Positions 1 to 11,801 of a DNA stretch of 64,000 nt are shown piece after piece (position 1 is the first letter of the stretch; each line of letters opens with the position of its first letter). Source of the stretch: Catenaria anguillulae PL171 (Eukaryota; Blastocladiomycota; Blastocladiomycetes; Blastocladiales; Catenariaceae). The DNA is taken from the NCBI GenBank assembly GCA_002102555.1, contig MCFL01000001.1, forward strand, positions 186,001 through 250,000, written 5' to 3'. The notes beneath the pieces are model-generated. The model was not told the origin of the DNA. It searched no databases and saw nothing but the letters and a program-made list of their open reading frames with translations. Position numbers and translations under genes: made by a program.

Positions 1-1951
1 GGGTGAGTTGGGTGCGGATGAGTCGAGATGGCGAATGGCGAGACGGATGACACGGACCGCCGACAGGCTGTCACCGCCGATTTGCGTAAAGTAGGAGACG
101 GTTGGATCAAGGTCGGTAGGAGTGGCAGTACACGTTGTTAGTACTTGAAGAATGGCAGAGAGCGGATCGATTGTCCCAAGGTGGTTTTGAAGGACGAGCT
201 GGGCGACTGCGCGGCCGTCCACTTTCCCGTTGGCCGTGACTGGGACAGAGTCAATGTGAACAATGGTGTCTGGGATGGAATGCGGTGGGCAAGTTGAACG
301 AAAGTGCGACCAGATGCGGTCAAGTGGGAATGACGGCGGATGAATAGCGAGCGTCAATGTGGACATTTGCGGATTGTGGATGGCGATTGCATGTTCCACC
401 GTGGATGCGCCGTCCTCGTCGCAAGGTGTGGAATGAGCAATGGACTCGATTAGCTCGAGTTGAATGCGGTGACCATTGCGTTTGATTTGCCGGTCTATGC
501 GGCCATGGACGATGATATGCTGTTCGTCAATGCCAATAATGCATGCTGCATCGTTGGTGCGATCAAACCTGGCCAAGTCCTGATTCAGTCAGAGCAAGAC
601 AAGGAATGAACATGCAAGAGTGTGTGGCGTACCAAGTCAGCTGCCCATTCACAAAACATTTGCGCCGCTGACCACCAATCGTCACGGCCCCTCCGCGCTC
701 CTCGTCTACCTTGATCTCGGTATGCATCAAAGCCGGATTCACGGGCACACCATGGGTCAAATACAAGTCCTTCCACTTGTTCGGCCGCAACACATGACAT
801 CCGGCCCACACACTGTTTTCCGTCGTTCCATACAGATTTGCCACCTCAATTCGCCACTGATCCATGGGCACAAGGGCGTGGAGTCGAGCAATCGGAAACG
901 GTTCCCCGCCCAGGTACAAGTGCGTGATGGATGCCGCACCCTCAAGGATGCGGACAACGGTGTCACGGCCGAGCTCGAGAAAGAGGCGCGACGGAGTTGT
1001 CGACAAAAGAGTGGCACCAGCGTCGATAACGTCCGCGAGTCGAGAGGCAATAATGAGCGGTAGCTTCCAGCGGATAGCGTGAAAGAGTTCAATGAGATGT
1101 GGGTCGAATGTCAGTGGAGTCGTCAGCGCGATTTTGGTCGTGGATGCATCGGTTGGCCAAATGTGACCAAACTCGGCAATGTGGGTGGCGAATGAAGAGA
1201 AAAGAACAGAGACTCGTGTTGGCAAGGCCGGGTTGGTCGTTCCGCTCGTGTGGACAGTGTAAGCGATATGATCATCGTCTATGCCTTCTCCAATAGCGGG
1301 TGTGGAGGGTACCGGTTCGAGTTTGCAAACGCAAATCCGAGCCGGGTCAAGCTGGAGCGTTTCGTACGCAGAGCCTGGGATAGAAATCAGCAGGTTGCAT
1401 CCTGCGCTAAGAGCGTTGTCAAGCAATACTTGGCATGGATTGTCTGATTCCGAGGTTGATGAGAAGGACGAGAGTGGAACATAAGATGCTCGCAAGCGAA
1501 ATAGGGCCAAGATGACGACAGCGAGCCGAGCGGAGACTGTTCCGCCGTCACGGTTGACAACAGCCACGACATGTTGACGGCCGACCTGTTTCAAAGCATC
1601 GTCGAATGATGAATGATGTGAGCCGAGGCAAGACGGCCGAGAAAACGTCCAGCAACAATTAAATGCTCAAGTTCCTACGCCATGATCTTGCTGTAACCAG
1701 GCTGCCGTCTCAGCAACTGCCCGCCCAACGTCCACCGCCCTGTACTCCTCGCAACGGTTTGAGGAAGCTTGGATCATTGGAATCAGCGCATCATTGTTCA
1801 TGCCGTCGCTACCGTCACTCCCACCAATGGCTGCCCAGAGCTGCGTGACAAATGTAGCCGTTGAATGGGCCGAGTTCGCAGTGGTGGCCACCCCCAGACT
1901 TGGACGTGACGCTCCAGAACGGGCGGCGGTCGAATCCGTCATCGCAGACAT
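1..1951 (-). CDS. AASDH: AASDH-like adenylating enzyme (acyl-CoA synthetase family 4), C-terminus outside window
   Basis: Exons read as complement of 1679-1951, 633-1585 and <1-568, with introns of 93 nt (1586-1678) and 64 nt (569-632). The protein has adenylation-domain core motifs in order: YTVHTSGTT, TTPLTFDP, LGGEPFP, LYGTTE, then GRIDRQIKRNGHR and NGKVDG, followed by a carrier-protein motif GGDSLS (about bases 64-81) whose serine would carry phosphopantetheine. The QIKRxGxR and LTFDP wording fits the AASDH (beta-alanine-activating) family better than Lys2 or ordinary NRPS. Family members normally continue into a C-terminal PQQ-type beta-propeller, which would lie beyond base 1. The start is uncertain: in-frame ATGs lie at 2023, 1951 and 1942, and 1951 is used. 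Substrate in fungi is not known to me. Confidence 0.82.
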
Positions 1952-2308
1952 GGGGAGATCGCGGACGCGGTTGCCGTTGCTGCCGTCACGGTGGCGGATG
2001 CCTGAAGTATCATTGCATTTCATGCTAACGTTGCGGAACAACCGGCATATGCATCTGCATCTGCAAGATCGAGTATCGTTGTCGCCTTATAATGCCAGCG
2101 ATACCGGAATGGCCCGGTCCGACTCATCCGCACGTGGCGTTGTTCCGATCACAAGCCCGCGCCCGCGGGCCTGCACATGTGTTCCATATGCACACGCCCA
2201 GAGACTCGGCCTCGTAACGGTATTGAAAAGGTCCGAATGACCGTTTCCCATGCAAGAACATACTTTGTGCATTTCCACTCTGTCACGAATCCACACGGCC
2301 ACCGAATC
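1952..2308. promoter_or_regulatory. Shared divergent promoter region, AASDH-like / PSAT
   Basis: This 357-bp stretch separates the two outward-facing start codons and must hold both promoters if the chosen starts are right. No convincing TATA box or repeated operator was seen. Confidence 0.4.
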
Positions 2309-3508
2309 ATGACTTCAACACCACAACCCCGCGCCGTCGTCAACCTCAACGCTGGGCCGTCAGCCCTCCCGCCCGCCGTGCTGGCCAAGGCCGCGCAAGC
2401 CGTCGTCGACCTCGACAACTCTGGCCTCTCCATCCTGTGCATCTCGCACCGCTCGCCCGCATTCGACGCCATCGTCGCTCAGGCAAACGCCAACCTGGCC
2501 CACCTGCTCTCCATCCCAACATCCGACTTTTCCATCCTGTGGATCCAAGGCGGCGCCTCAACACAGTTTCACGCCGTCGTTGCCAACCTGGCCGCCCGCG
2601 CCCGCGGCCTCGGCGCACCGCAGGACTGGGTCGCCGACTATCTTGTCACGGGCACGTGGTCGGAAAAGGCCGTTGAGGCAGCCAATGCCGCAGGTATCAA
2701 GACAAACGTGGTTTGGACGGGCAAGCCAAACAAGTACACGAGCGTTGCGCCCGTGAGCCAATGGCAACGGTCGCCCAACCGGCTCTACACCTACGTGTGC
2801 ACCAACGAAACGATCCACGGCGTTGAGCTCAACGACGCCATCCTCCGCGACGCAGCTACCGCAGCGACGACCGAGGATCCGTCCCATTTCAGGCCCTTGC
2901 TCGTCGCCGACATGTCGTCCAACATTCTGTCTCGCCCAGTCGACATCAACTTGTACGACATCATCTTTGCTGGCGCGCAAAAGAACATGGGTCCGGCGGG
3001 TGTCACGATCGCGCTCGTTCGCAACTCACTGCTTGCAGTTCAACCTGACCAAGCACAGTTTCCGCTGCCTCTCATGATCGACTATGCCACGTATGCAAAG
3101 TCAAACTCCATGTACAACACGCCGCCCGTGTACGCCATGTACGTGACTGGCCTTGTTCTGGATTGGCTCAAGGAGCACGGCGGCATCGCGTGGATTCACG
3201 ACCAGAACCAAGTCAAGGCCGATGCAGTGTACAAGGCTCTTGAGGAGGCAAAGCATTTCACGCCTGTGGTGGCACAAGCAGATGTGCGCAGTCGCATGAA
3301 TGTCGTCTTCCAGGTTGTGGACGATGAGGGCAAGCCCCAGGAGGCGCTCAACAAAAAGTTTACCCAGTTTGCCGAAAAGCGAGGCGTGGTTGGGTTGCCC
3401 GGGCATCGCAGCGTGGGCGGGTGCCGGGCGAGCTTGTACAATGCAGTGACGGTCGAGGAAGCGCAGGTGCTGGTTGAGTGCATTCGCGAGTTTGACCGGT
3501 TGTTGTGA
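2309..3508 (+). CDS. SER1: Phosphoserine aminotransferase
   Basis: Single exon, 399 aa, the usual length. It converts 3-phosphohydroxypyruvate plus glutamate to phosphoserine and 2-oxoglutarate (serine synthesis, cytosol). Visible features: the N-terminal NLNAGPSALP, ISHRS at about 45-49, the WIQGGAS phosphate-binding turn near 79-85, the PLP aspartate in ADMSSN (D201), and the Schiff-base lysine in AGAQKNMGPAG (K225). The C-terminus has the family GHRSVGGCRASLYNA segment. The ATG at 2309 was chosen because upstream in-frame codons from 2177 lack family similarity and start with leader-like sequence. Confidence 0.96.
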   Translation: MTSTPQPRAVVNLNAGPSALPPAVLAKAAQAVVDLDNSGLSILCISHRSPAFDAIVAQANANLAHLLSIPTSDFSILWIQGGASTQFHAVVANLAARARGLGAPQDWVADYLVTGTWSEKAVEAANAAGIKTNVVWTGKPNKYTSVAPVSQWQRSPNRLYTYVCTNETIHGVELNDAILRDAATAATTEDPSHFRPLLVADMSSNILSRPVDINLYDIIFAGAQKNMGPAGVTIALVRNSLLAVQPDQAQFPLPLMIDYATYAKSNSMYNTPPVYAMYVTGLVLDWLKEHGGIAWIHDQNQVKADAVYKALEEAKHFTPVVAQADVRSRMNVVFQVVDDEGKPQEALNKKFTQFAEKRGVVGLPGHRSVGGCRASLYNAVTVEEAQVLVECIREFDRLL

Positions 3509-3764
3509 TTGCCGTTCCTGCTTACTTTCACTGCCCATACTTATCCGCAATACACATACTTACATGTCTTGCGCGTTGAATGCATCCGCCATCATATTTG
3601 AGCATGGATTAGCCTCCCCACTCAGCTCCTCGCCCTTTCGTTTCGGCACACACAGCTGATCCGACTTATGGCAGCTATCGACTCTTGAGAGAGTTGTGTG
3701 TTGCTCTGTTGCTCGACTCCATCAAGCACAAGAACATATGATTTGTACGACCGACATTATCACG

Positions 3765-5322
3765 ATGCTACGCTCCATCTATTCCCCCGCCACCCTGCGC
3801 ACTGCCTTCCGGCACCGGCTCCCATCCGCCGCACCAGGATGTACCACCCCTGCCACTGCCATCGTCGCCCTCCAACGACCAGCCGCAGCCCCAGCAACCA
3901 CGACACAGGTCGCACTCGGCGTTCGGTCGTACGCAAAAAAGACGGGCAAAGCAGACAACAAGAAGGGCGGATCCAAGCAACAGACTAACGATGCTGCCGG
4001 AGCTGGTGGATGGGAGTGGACTTCAGACAAGCTTGAGGCCAAGGTTTGTCTCCTTCTCGAACACGATGCTCACACGAGTTCAATAACTCACGGATTGGCC
4101 TGTGTGGACATAGATGGCGAACGCCGTCGAGCACTTGAAAAAGGATTTTGCGCACATCAACGTCGGCAAGGCATCTCCAGGTTCGTCATCCACCGCCGCC
4201 GTCGATGGTGAGCCGTTCCTTCACACTCGCCGGCTCTGACATGGCATTTGCTCGCCCGCACATTTCCGCCCAATCCCACAGCGCTTCTTGACCGCGTCCT
4301 CGTCAAGACGCCCACGGGTACCCACCCGCTCGACGTTGTTGCCCAAATCACCATCAAGGATCCGCACACGCTGATGGCCATTGTTCCTGAGCAGGACGTA
4401 TGGACACGCTGCTCTCTGGCTGTTGCTCTTGTTGTCCCTCCAACCCAAAGACCCCTGACGCCCGACCTTTCTCGTTGCCGTAGAACCTCAAGCATGTCGA
4501 GTCGGCGATTCGCGCGGCCAACCTCAACCTGAATCCGTTGGTTGAGAACAAAAATACGCTCAAGATCCCGATTCCAAAGTGCGTACGCCAACTCGATTTG
4601 TCCCCCCGCATCGCAACCCGGATACGATCCTCCACTTGCACATTTTTGCCTTGCCGGACGGCGGATGCGCAAAGTGCCATTGCCCATATTCCATCGCGCG
4701 CAGCCCGCCGCTACACGATATTCCGAAGCACGATGATTTTCACATCGATTGCACTCGCCAGTCGTCACTGTGCCGCGTCAACATCCTCACATAACCGCGG
4801 CTCTCGACTCTTCATCCCACCTCCCGATCGCGCCAACACCCACCCGTTAGCTCTACACATACTCACCCCGAACCTCCGCCTCACGCCCTCTAGACCCAGC
4901 CAAGACACCCGCGCCGCCGCCGCCAAGCGGGTCCAGCAATCCGCCGAGCAGCACAAGGCACTGATCCGCAATGCACGCCACGACGAGCTCGTGGCCATCA
5001 AGAAGATGAAGGCGACCGATCTTTCCACCGACGACAAGAAGGCATTGAATGTCGAGGTATGTTCAGTTGAGTGTGACTCGCGCGCGCGCATTGACCATGT
5101 ATCTAAGTTTGGCCTGTGTCAATAGGTGGAGAAGGTGACCAAGACGTTTATTGACCAGTGTGATGCCTTGGCCAAGGTCAAGACCAAGGAGGTGATGGGG
5201 TGAGTGAGCCGAGGACGTTTGCGTGGATTGTATTGTATCGGTCGTGTGCTGTTGGGCTTTCTGACATGTCGCCCGTGTGCAGCACTCGCTTCGGCAAGGT
5301 GTATCAAGCCGAACATGATTAG
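3765..5322 (+). CDS. RRF1: Mitochondrial ribosome recycling factor
   Basis: Seven exons: 3765-4043, 4114-4180, 4282-4397, 4484-4578, 4894-5056, 5126-5199, 5283-5322; phases agree throughout and give 277 aa. The N-terminal about 65 residues (MLRSIYSP start, Arg/Ser/Ala-rich, no acidic stretch) look like a mitochondrial presequence. The mature part has the RRF hallmarks: VGKASPALLDRV (bacterial GRASP-type segment), then PLDVVAQITIKDP, LNLNP and IPIPKPSQD, and a long lysine-rich helix AKRVQQSAEQHK to the C-terminus. RRF splits post-termination ribosomes together with EF-G2. Intron 4 (4579-4893) is unusually long at 315 nt for this locus. Confidence 0.93.
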
Positions 5323-5608
5323 TTCGACCTTGATGGCAACCTGGGATGCAGCTGCTGACAACGGGACGCTAAAATGTGTGGAGGATGGTCAATCCGTGTC
5401 TGCGAATCAAGGTCAATACGTGGACCAAGGAGAGAGACAGAAACCAAGTTCAACAGAGTACGAAAACATGAACAAAGCAGGCAATCAGGCAGCAACGCTC
5501 ACAAAGTGCTTGCGGAAGTTTAGGAACACTAAACACGAGAAATCAAGCACGGTCACAGGGCAATTCAAAAGTGGGAAACGGGAATCGTAACTCAGAAAGG
5601 AAAGACAG

Positions 5609-8600
5609 TCAACCGTCTTCTTCCTCGTCGTCATCAGCCGACATCTTCTCGTCCTGCTCGTCTCTTGCCGCCGATTGCACTTGCACCTGCGCATTCCCTG
5701 CGGTTCGGCGATTCGAATCAAGTCCGTTGGCGATACCATTCAATAACCGGCGATAACACTCGCAGCGGTGGCAAAACGAGTCGATGGCTTCGGCAGTGAT
5801 GCCACAGCGAGAGCGGCGGGTCTCGTACTTTTCACGAATCTACATGTGGAAAAAGAACTTGCAGGGTAGACTCGGGCGAAATCTCATGGGAGACGTGAGA
5901 ATCGATTCGAGTAGAATCGTAACATACCGACATGATGGTTTGCCGCACGGAAGCATGTTGCTCTGGCGGCCGATCGGAATGGTGGGCTTCCCGCAAAATG
6001 TCGTCCCAATCCTATCAACCACCAACACCACAATGCCGCCATCAGGTCGACAGGAAGCACAGATGCACCGGATGACTGCAGGATACATACCTCTCGGGGC
6101 GCGATAATCAAAGTCGAGCTCCTCCAGGCCAGCTGCCGATACTCCTGCCTCTCTGGTACCACCTGCAAATTGAACTGCAAACGCTTCCACCGTTTCCTGA
6201 CCGAGCTCGATGCGGCAACGTCCTTCCACTCCTTGCGCAGCTCGACTGAGCTGAACACATCGGCCGACCCCTGCGCCGCCAACTGCAAACATTTTACCAT
6301 TTTCGCATACGCCTCGCGTGTAAACACCAAGTACGAGCGCGACTGCCCGCCGTCCACGGGCTTGCCGCGAATAAACAGACTCGATCCGACCTGGTCGGCC
6401 GGCTGCTTGCGCGGCCTGTGTTTGGTGCTCGGGCGACGACGGCGGCCACGGCCAGTGTCGCGCGTCTCGCCGTCATCGTCGGCCTCGTCATCATCCTCGT
6501 CCAGCTCGTCGCTTTCGCCAGAGCTGCTGCCCGTGGTGGCTGAAGACGCCGCCGCCGCCGCCGATGACTGTTTGGATTTGGATCCCGATCCGGTAGGAGA
6601 CGCCGACTTTGGTACCTTGCCTTTTGCCCCACCAGACACCTTGGATGCACTTGACCGTCGGCCGATCCGCGGACGCAAAGCGTGCAATGGTGCAACAGGT
6701 TCCGGTCGCTGATCAGACCCAACAGAGGCATGCGGCGGGTGCTGTGGCGGCTCGTAATCCTCCGGCGAGTCTGCGCCAAACGGCGCAGACATGGGATACG
6801 CCCCTGGGGGGTGGGTGAACGAGGGTGCAAACGGCGGCTGCGGCGGCGGAGGTGGGTAGTACATGGGTGGATAATACGAGTTGGTGGCGTGCGGGAGAGC
6901 CGGAGGGTAATGGGACCCGGGATAGGGATAGTGCGCATGGTGGTGAGGGCCTCTGTACGCAGAGCCAATAGTGGGCGCAGGCGGACCAGGAACAACCGGT
7001 GGCTGCCGGGAAGGCGTCACGGAATGGCCATGGGCCCCGTTTGCACTGGCAAATGGTGGGATGGTTCGGCGGCCAGGAATAGTTTGATATGATGAGTCGT
7101 CAGCAGCTGAATGTGGGTCAGCTGCTGCGCTCGGACGCGATGGCGTCGCTGGGAAGAACTGGTCGAGTGTCGCTTGAGTGATAGGGTCAAACACGGTCTC
7201 CCCAGACCGAATTCCGCTGGGTGGTGCGTCAACATCCGACACCGCGACAGCAGCAGCAGTTGCAGCAGCGGATGGAGACGGAGGACCGTTAGGCGAGTAT
7301 CCATGACGATCGGGCGGCGGGTGAAAGGGTAGGCCGTGCCATGGATAGTATGCGGACGGATCGCGTGGATGATGCGAGTTCCAGGCTGTAAAAACACCGT
7401 GGGAAACGGGTTATTCATTGGTAATCGTGAAAAGTAAAAGACGACACATTGGAAAAGGTCGAGTACCATCGGGCATGTCGTTTACGCGGTTGTATGTTGG
7501 TGACGATGGCCACGGCCCGTGGCTGGCGATTGAATGGTAACGTTGAGCGGGTGTCATGGGAGACTGGGGTGCCATGATGTCTTCGTCAAGTGGTCGGGTA
7601 TCGCAATTAGCTTGGAGGCTCGGGTTCTGAACCGCAGCAGGCTTCTCTGTCCCAACACCATGCCCATTTGTCGCATCTCGGGGCTCACCGTCGCTTGGAG
7701 TAGAATCCAGCTGCTTGGTCGCAGTGCAATTGGCGTTTTGAGATGAATCCGACGCGACCTTGGAAGACGTTGACGCCGTAAAATGATCAACCTTACTCGC
7801 CATCAGTCGAGAAGACACTCCAACGGCGCCAGCAGGAGGCAGCCGGTGGGAGTCAAATGCTTGAGCTGAACGGGCCGTGTAAACAGACTGGGTTGGTGGT
7901 GGATGCCAGTGCCCATTGTGTCCCCGCCCGGCGTCCATGCCATAGTAAGGCTGGGGATACTGATGGTGATGGTAGTACGGATGCGAGGGCCACGCGGACG
8001 GGTGAGCGGTAGAACGAAGCGTGTGTTGATTTTGCCGTTCGGTGCCTTGATGAGAATCGGGAATGGCACGAGACGCGTCATAGTCTTGAGTGTTGCTTGG
8101 CCGTGGGGGCGATGGGAACGGAACAGACCCTGGAGAAGGTAAGCCCAAAGGATTGAAGTTTGTTAACGAAGGTGCAAATACCGAGCAGTTGGAATCCCGC
8201 GATAAATAAAAGAAACAACAAGTGTACCTGCAGGCGGAGGAGACTGCACGTTGATCAAATCCCTGGAATTGGAACCGGATGACGGTGCGGATGATGGCCA
8301 AGTGTGAGGAACAGGTGCCGGGTGCGTGGGTGCTTGCTGTTGCTCCTCATGCTGCTGCTGGTTTGGCAGAGCCTGCGGTGGTAGTGCGGGTGGTCGCCAA
8401 TGTTGAAATCTATCGTCCATGTGTCCCATGTGCTGCGGGAAAGGGCCGCTCGGATAACCGTGCCACGAATGGTTTTGGTAGGGTGGACCGTACGAGGCGT
8501 GTTGACCAGCTTGATGGATCGGTTCGTGATGCCATGCCAATGGATGGAAATACGGATGCACATGGCGGGGATAGAAAGATGCTCCCAGGCCTGCTTGATG

Positions 8601-9236
8601 ACGACGAGCGTGCGAGTCTCGAAACGAGGCGTCGGCGGCGGAGGAAGAGTGCGTGTCAGGGTGGTACAAATCTCTCCGCTCGGCTTCTCCAAATGCCTCA
8701 TCATGCTCTTGCGTCCTGTTGTATCCAAAGGCAACATCGCGGTGGTTTGAATCCACGCCGTTTGGTTCGCGAGCTGAAGGAAACACGGGTCGGTCACGGT
8801 CGCGTTCTTGATGGTCATGATAAGCTCGAGCATCCATGTTGTCCAAGTGATCCCCGGGTCGGCTGCGGTCCCTCATCCAGCCAGGGTCTTGCCGTGCACC
8901 AGACTCACCACCCCCTCGCTCAGCAACTGCGACACCAGTGGATACACTTTCATTCTTGGCGGCACTGGGTCCGGTCGCATTTCCTTGTTGCGAAAACACC
9001 GACGAACCTGGGGGCGCTGGCACCACTCCGGCTGCAGTCAGGCCGTGCCGTGTTGCCTTTCCGTCAAACCCAAGTATGGCGCTGAGGTTGGTCGGCGCAG
9101 CTGGGGAGATGTTGGCCGAGAGGGAGCAGGGTACATGGGATGGTTGCGTGCTGGCCGTGGGCCGATCGTGATCCGGGTCCGGCAGATACTCGCCCGAGTG
9201 CTCGCTGGAACTCGTGGGCGTATTGGCGGCCACCAT
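5609..9236 (-). CDS. Large His/Pro/Ser-rich protein with C-terminal integrase-like HHCC zinc motif
   Basis: Five exons (minus): 9236-8228, 8129-7467, 7385-6091, 6011-5928, 5839-5609; all phases fit, 1,093 aa. ATG at 9236 begins MVAANTPTSS; the open frame upstream starts only at TTG. Residues 1-750 are low complexity, rich in His, Tyr, Pro, Gln and Asn, followed by a basic/acidic linker with a Glu/Asp run and RRRRP. A globular segment starts near residue 880 (RSYLVFTREAYAKM). Exons 4-5 contain H1000-x7-H1008-x31-C1040-x2-C1043, which fits the zinc-binding HHCC pattern of retroviral/retrotransposon integrases, including a GI dipeptide before the cysteines. No catalytic DDE core is present. The product is unknown; it could be a host gene with a captured zinc module. 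Confidence 0.75.
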
Positions 9237-10918
9237 ATTTAACGAGTAGGTGATTCGGATCCTTGTGACAGTTGGGACGGCAGCAGTGAGCGATGAAGGA
9301 ATGGCCAGGCTGGTGGCCGCCGGAAGACGTTGCAACAAATGAGGTGACGGTTGGCGCGGGATGATTGATCTTGAAGATGGGCGAACAACCAGGGCGCTAC
9401 GAAGGGCTGCGTATATGTCAATTGGCGCAGGCAAAGGGATTGGTTGGGAGAATGTCGGTGCGACAAGCGGGCGACTCGGAGCAGTAATGATGGAGGAGAA
9501 AGGGGCCGTTGTCCTTGTCTGCCAATATCCGGCAATAAATATTCAAGCTGTCAACACAAGCAATGCGATCAACAACCTGGCGGCGCACATTGTGTCCACA
9601 TGCGGGGTTTTTCGGTAAGCCAGAAGGACCGTACCGCGCAATGAATACCGGCTCAAGTTATTGCGAACGGACCGCTGAGTGCGTATTCAAGTTCGACGGA
9701 CGATGCCGAGCCCGCTGTACAATTTTCCAACAAAGAGTCGCTCGTTCGCAATGAGCGGGCGGTAACGAATGGGGCTGGCCTGACGTATGGGAGACCAATT
9801 TTGAGTTGAGATCGACCGCTCGCTTCTGCTCGGACTGGGTTCGGCTGTCTGGATGGCTGTTTTGGCGTGAAGCAAGGGCAAAGGAAAAAAACCGATGATC
9901 AATCTACTTGGCACAGAGGACAACGAGGACACGGTCAGTTCATGCTTCCAGAGCAGAATGGTGGTGATTGCGCAAAAATACAAAGGCAGGCGTGAAAGGT
10001 TGATAAATGTCACGTTGTGGGAATAAATGTCGGTAAACCAAAGCGCAACTACATAGTTCCAATCAAGGAATGCACAAGAAACAAAAGAACGGCCGTGAAG
10101 CCTTGGAAAACAGGAACGGCAGCGAGTCCAAAATGTTGCCAGGGAGGCGGACCTCGTACCGATACTTCTTCTTGACCGCACGGGGATTGTGCTCAACAGC
10201 CAGTCCAATGCAGAGCGATTTTGCATCAAGGTGAAGGGGCGGTCGGAAAGAACGGTCGCATCGTCCAGTGAACGCTGCGAGGATACGGTAAGTCACAGAC
10301 CTGCCGAGCGAGCAAGGTGGTTGGCGGTGGGGCGGGGGAGTTTAGTCGGTGACACCAGTACCACAGGTCGGAGGTACAATCGTGCGATGCTGATCACAAC
10401 GCCGACGACGAAGCCGAAAATTGGACCCACAGCCTAACAAAGAGGCCGCTCGGTCATGTAAATCAAAGTCGCAATCGAAATGGGAGCCAAATGGGAGAGA
10501 GTGAGGTATCGGTAACATTCGCCGTCACGGCCTCCCCCGTACCCCCATGTAAAAACTGCACTGTCGTGACGACGACCGGTATCTGTATGGACTTCAGACG
10601 CCAGCCGAGGCAAAGCACGCGATTGGCAGACCGAAAAAAACCCCGCACCTCAAGCCGACAAGTTTGGTAGCGAGGGGACTGAAAGAAATCACGACTTCGT
10701 GGCTAGGGCCACCACTCGGCACGATTGCACAGCAGAAATGGGCTGGGGGTGCAACGGGCGCAGAAGGAAAATGGAGTGCATCCAACAAATTGGGCAAGCA
10801 TCGAAGAGAAAAGCGACAGACTCAGGGTAGGAAGTGAAGAGCATATTGGAGTGATGTGCAGACAAGGTGGGGAGTATGGGCGCCGGGATTCGATGATCGA
10901 GGGCGCTATGGGTTGATG

Positions 10919-10960
<42 letters not shown>

Positions 10961-11801
10961 TTGGTCGGCAGCAGGGCTAAGGCAACATAAATACAGTACG
11001 TCCAGGTGCTGCCCGGCGGATTCTGAGCAGTGGGTCAGTGATGCTTGACCAAGGCAAGGGCGATTTCAGAGAGTATCATTGGTTCCTTGTGCGCTGGTGC
11101 TTGAAGAGTGGTTCACTTCGTTTTCCCATGACAACAGCATGCATTTGTCGTTCATGCGTTGGTGCAGAGGTCCGCATCTCTTCCCTCCCGCACACATGAA
11201 GGTAATCTAGGTTGAGGATTAAATACCTCTGTCTCTGCCGATCCTCTGCTCCGGTTCCTTGACCGGCTTGAACGGCTGTACTTCCTTGCCTCAATTATGA
11301 TCTCCTGGTGTCGAAGGGACCGAGATGAACATGCACTCTCAGCCTGAGGCTCTCCGTCGTCTCTCCGAGCCATCTCCGTCAACCGCGCAAGAAGGCGGTC
11401 AGGTGCGGAATTGGTCAACTTGAGCCATGTCAGGCGGCCAAAGGCGAATGGGAGGAAGCTTTTAGGGTTTCCATGATGCAGTCAACGTCGACGGTTGGGG
11501 CCAATCCCCTCGGCGTCAACATCAATCCGTCGAGATCTCTGTCACGTTGGTCCCTGTCGCTCGACACCTCTCTCTCACCACGTTTGAGCTTGTAAGTATC
11601 GATGCCTTCTCCCACATCCTGGTCGCACATGGTCAAGTCGTGCGACCCATAACGACCGAGGCCGTAATGAACATTAATAACAACCGCATACCAACAACCT
11701 AATGCCAAAATGATTACATCACGACCGAAAGCACAGCAGAAGTGACATGAGACGACGCATCAAACGTGAAAGCCGGGTTCCGGGGCCAACGAAACGATGG
11801 C
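9237..11801. other. 2.6-kb gap without a supported gene
   Basis: Most of this span has no convincing coding signal. The strongest hint is a hydrophobic stretch on the minus strand at about 10520-10300 (PIFGFVVGVVISIARL preceded by LAPISIATLIYMTER), but an in-frame TAG lies between the two hydrophobic halves and no clean start was found. It could be a small membrane-protein gene with an unresolved intron, or debris. An A40 tract sits at 10919. Confidence 0.4.
10919..10958. repeat. Homopolymer run of 40 A
   Basis: Forty consecutive A residues on the plus strand (T on minus). No terminal duplication or retroelement reading frame was recognised next to it. Confidence 0.95.

Noticed and set aside
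10060-10650. Small hydrophobic open frames on the minus strand
   Set aside because: An in-frame TAG separates the two hydrophobic parts and no start or splice solution was convincing; left as a note in the gap entry.
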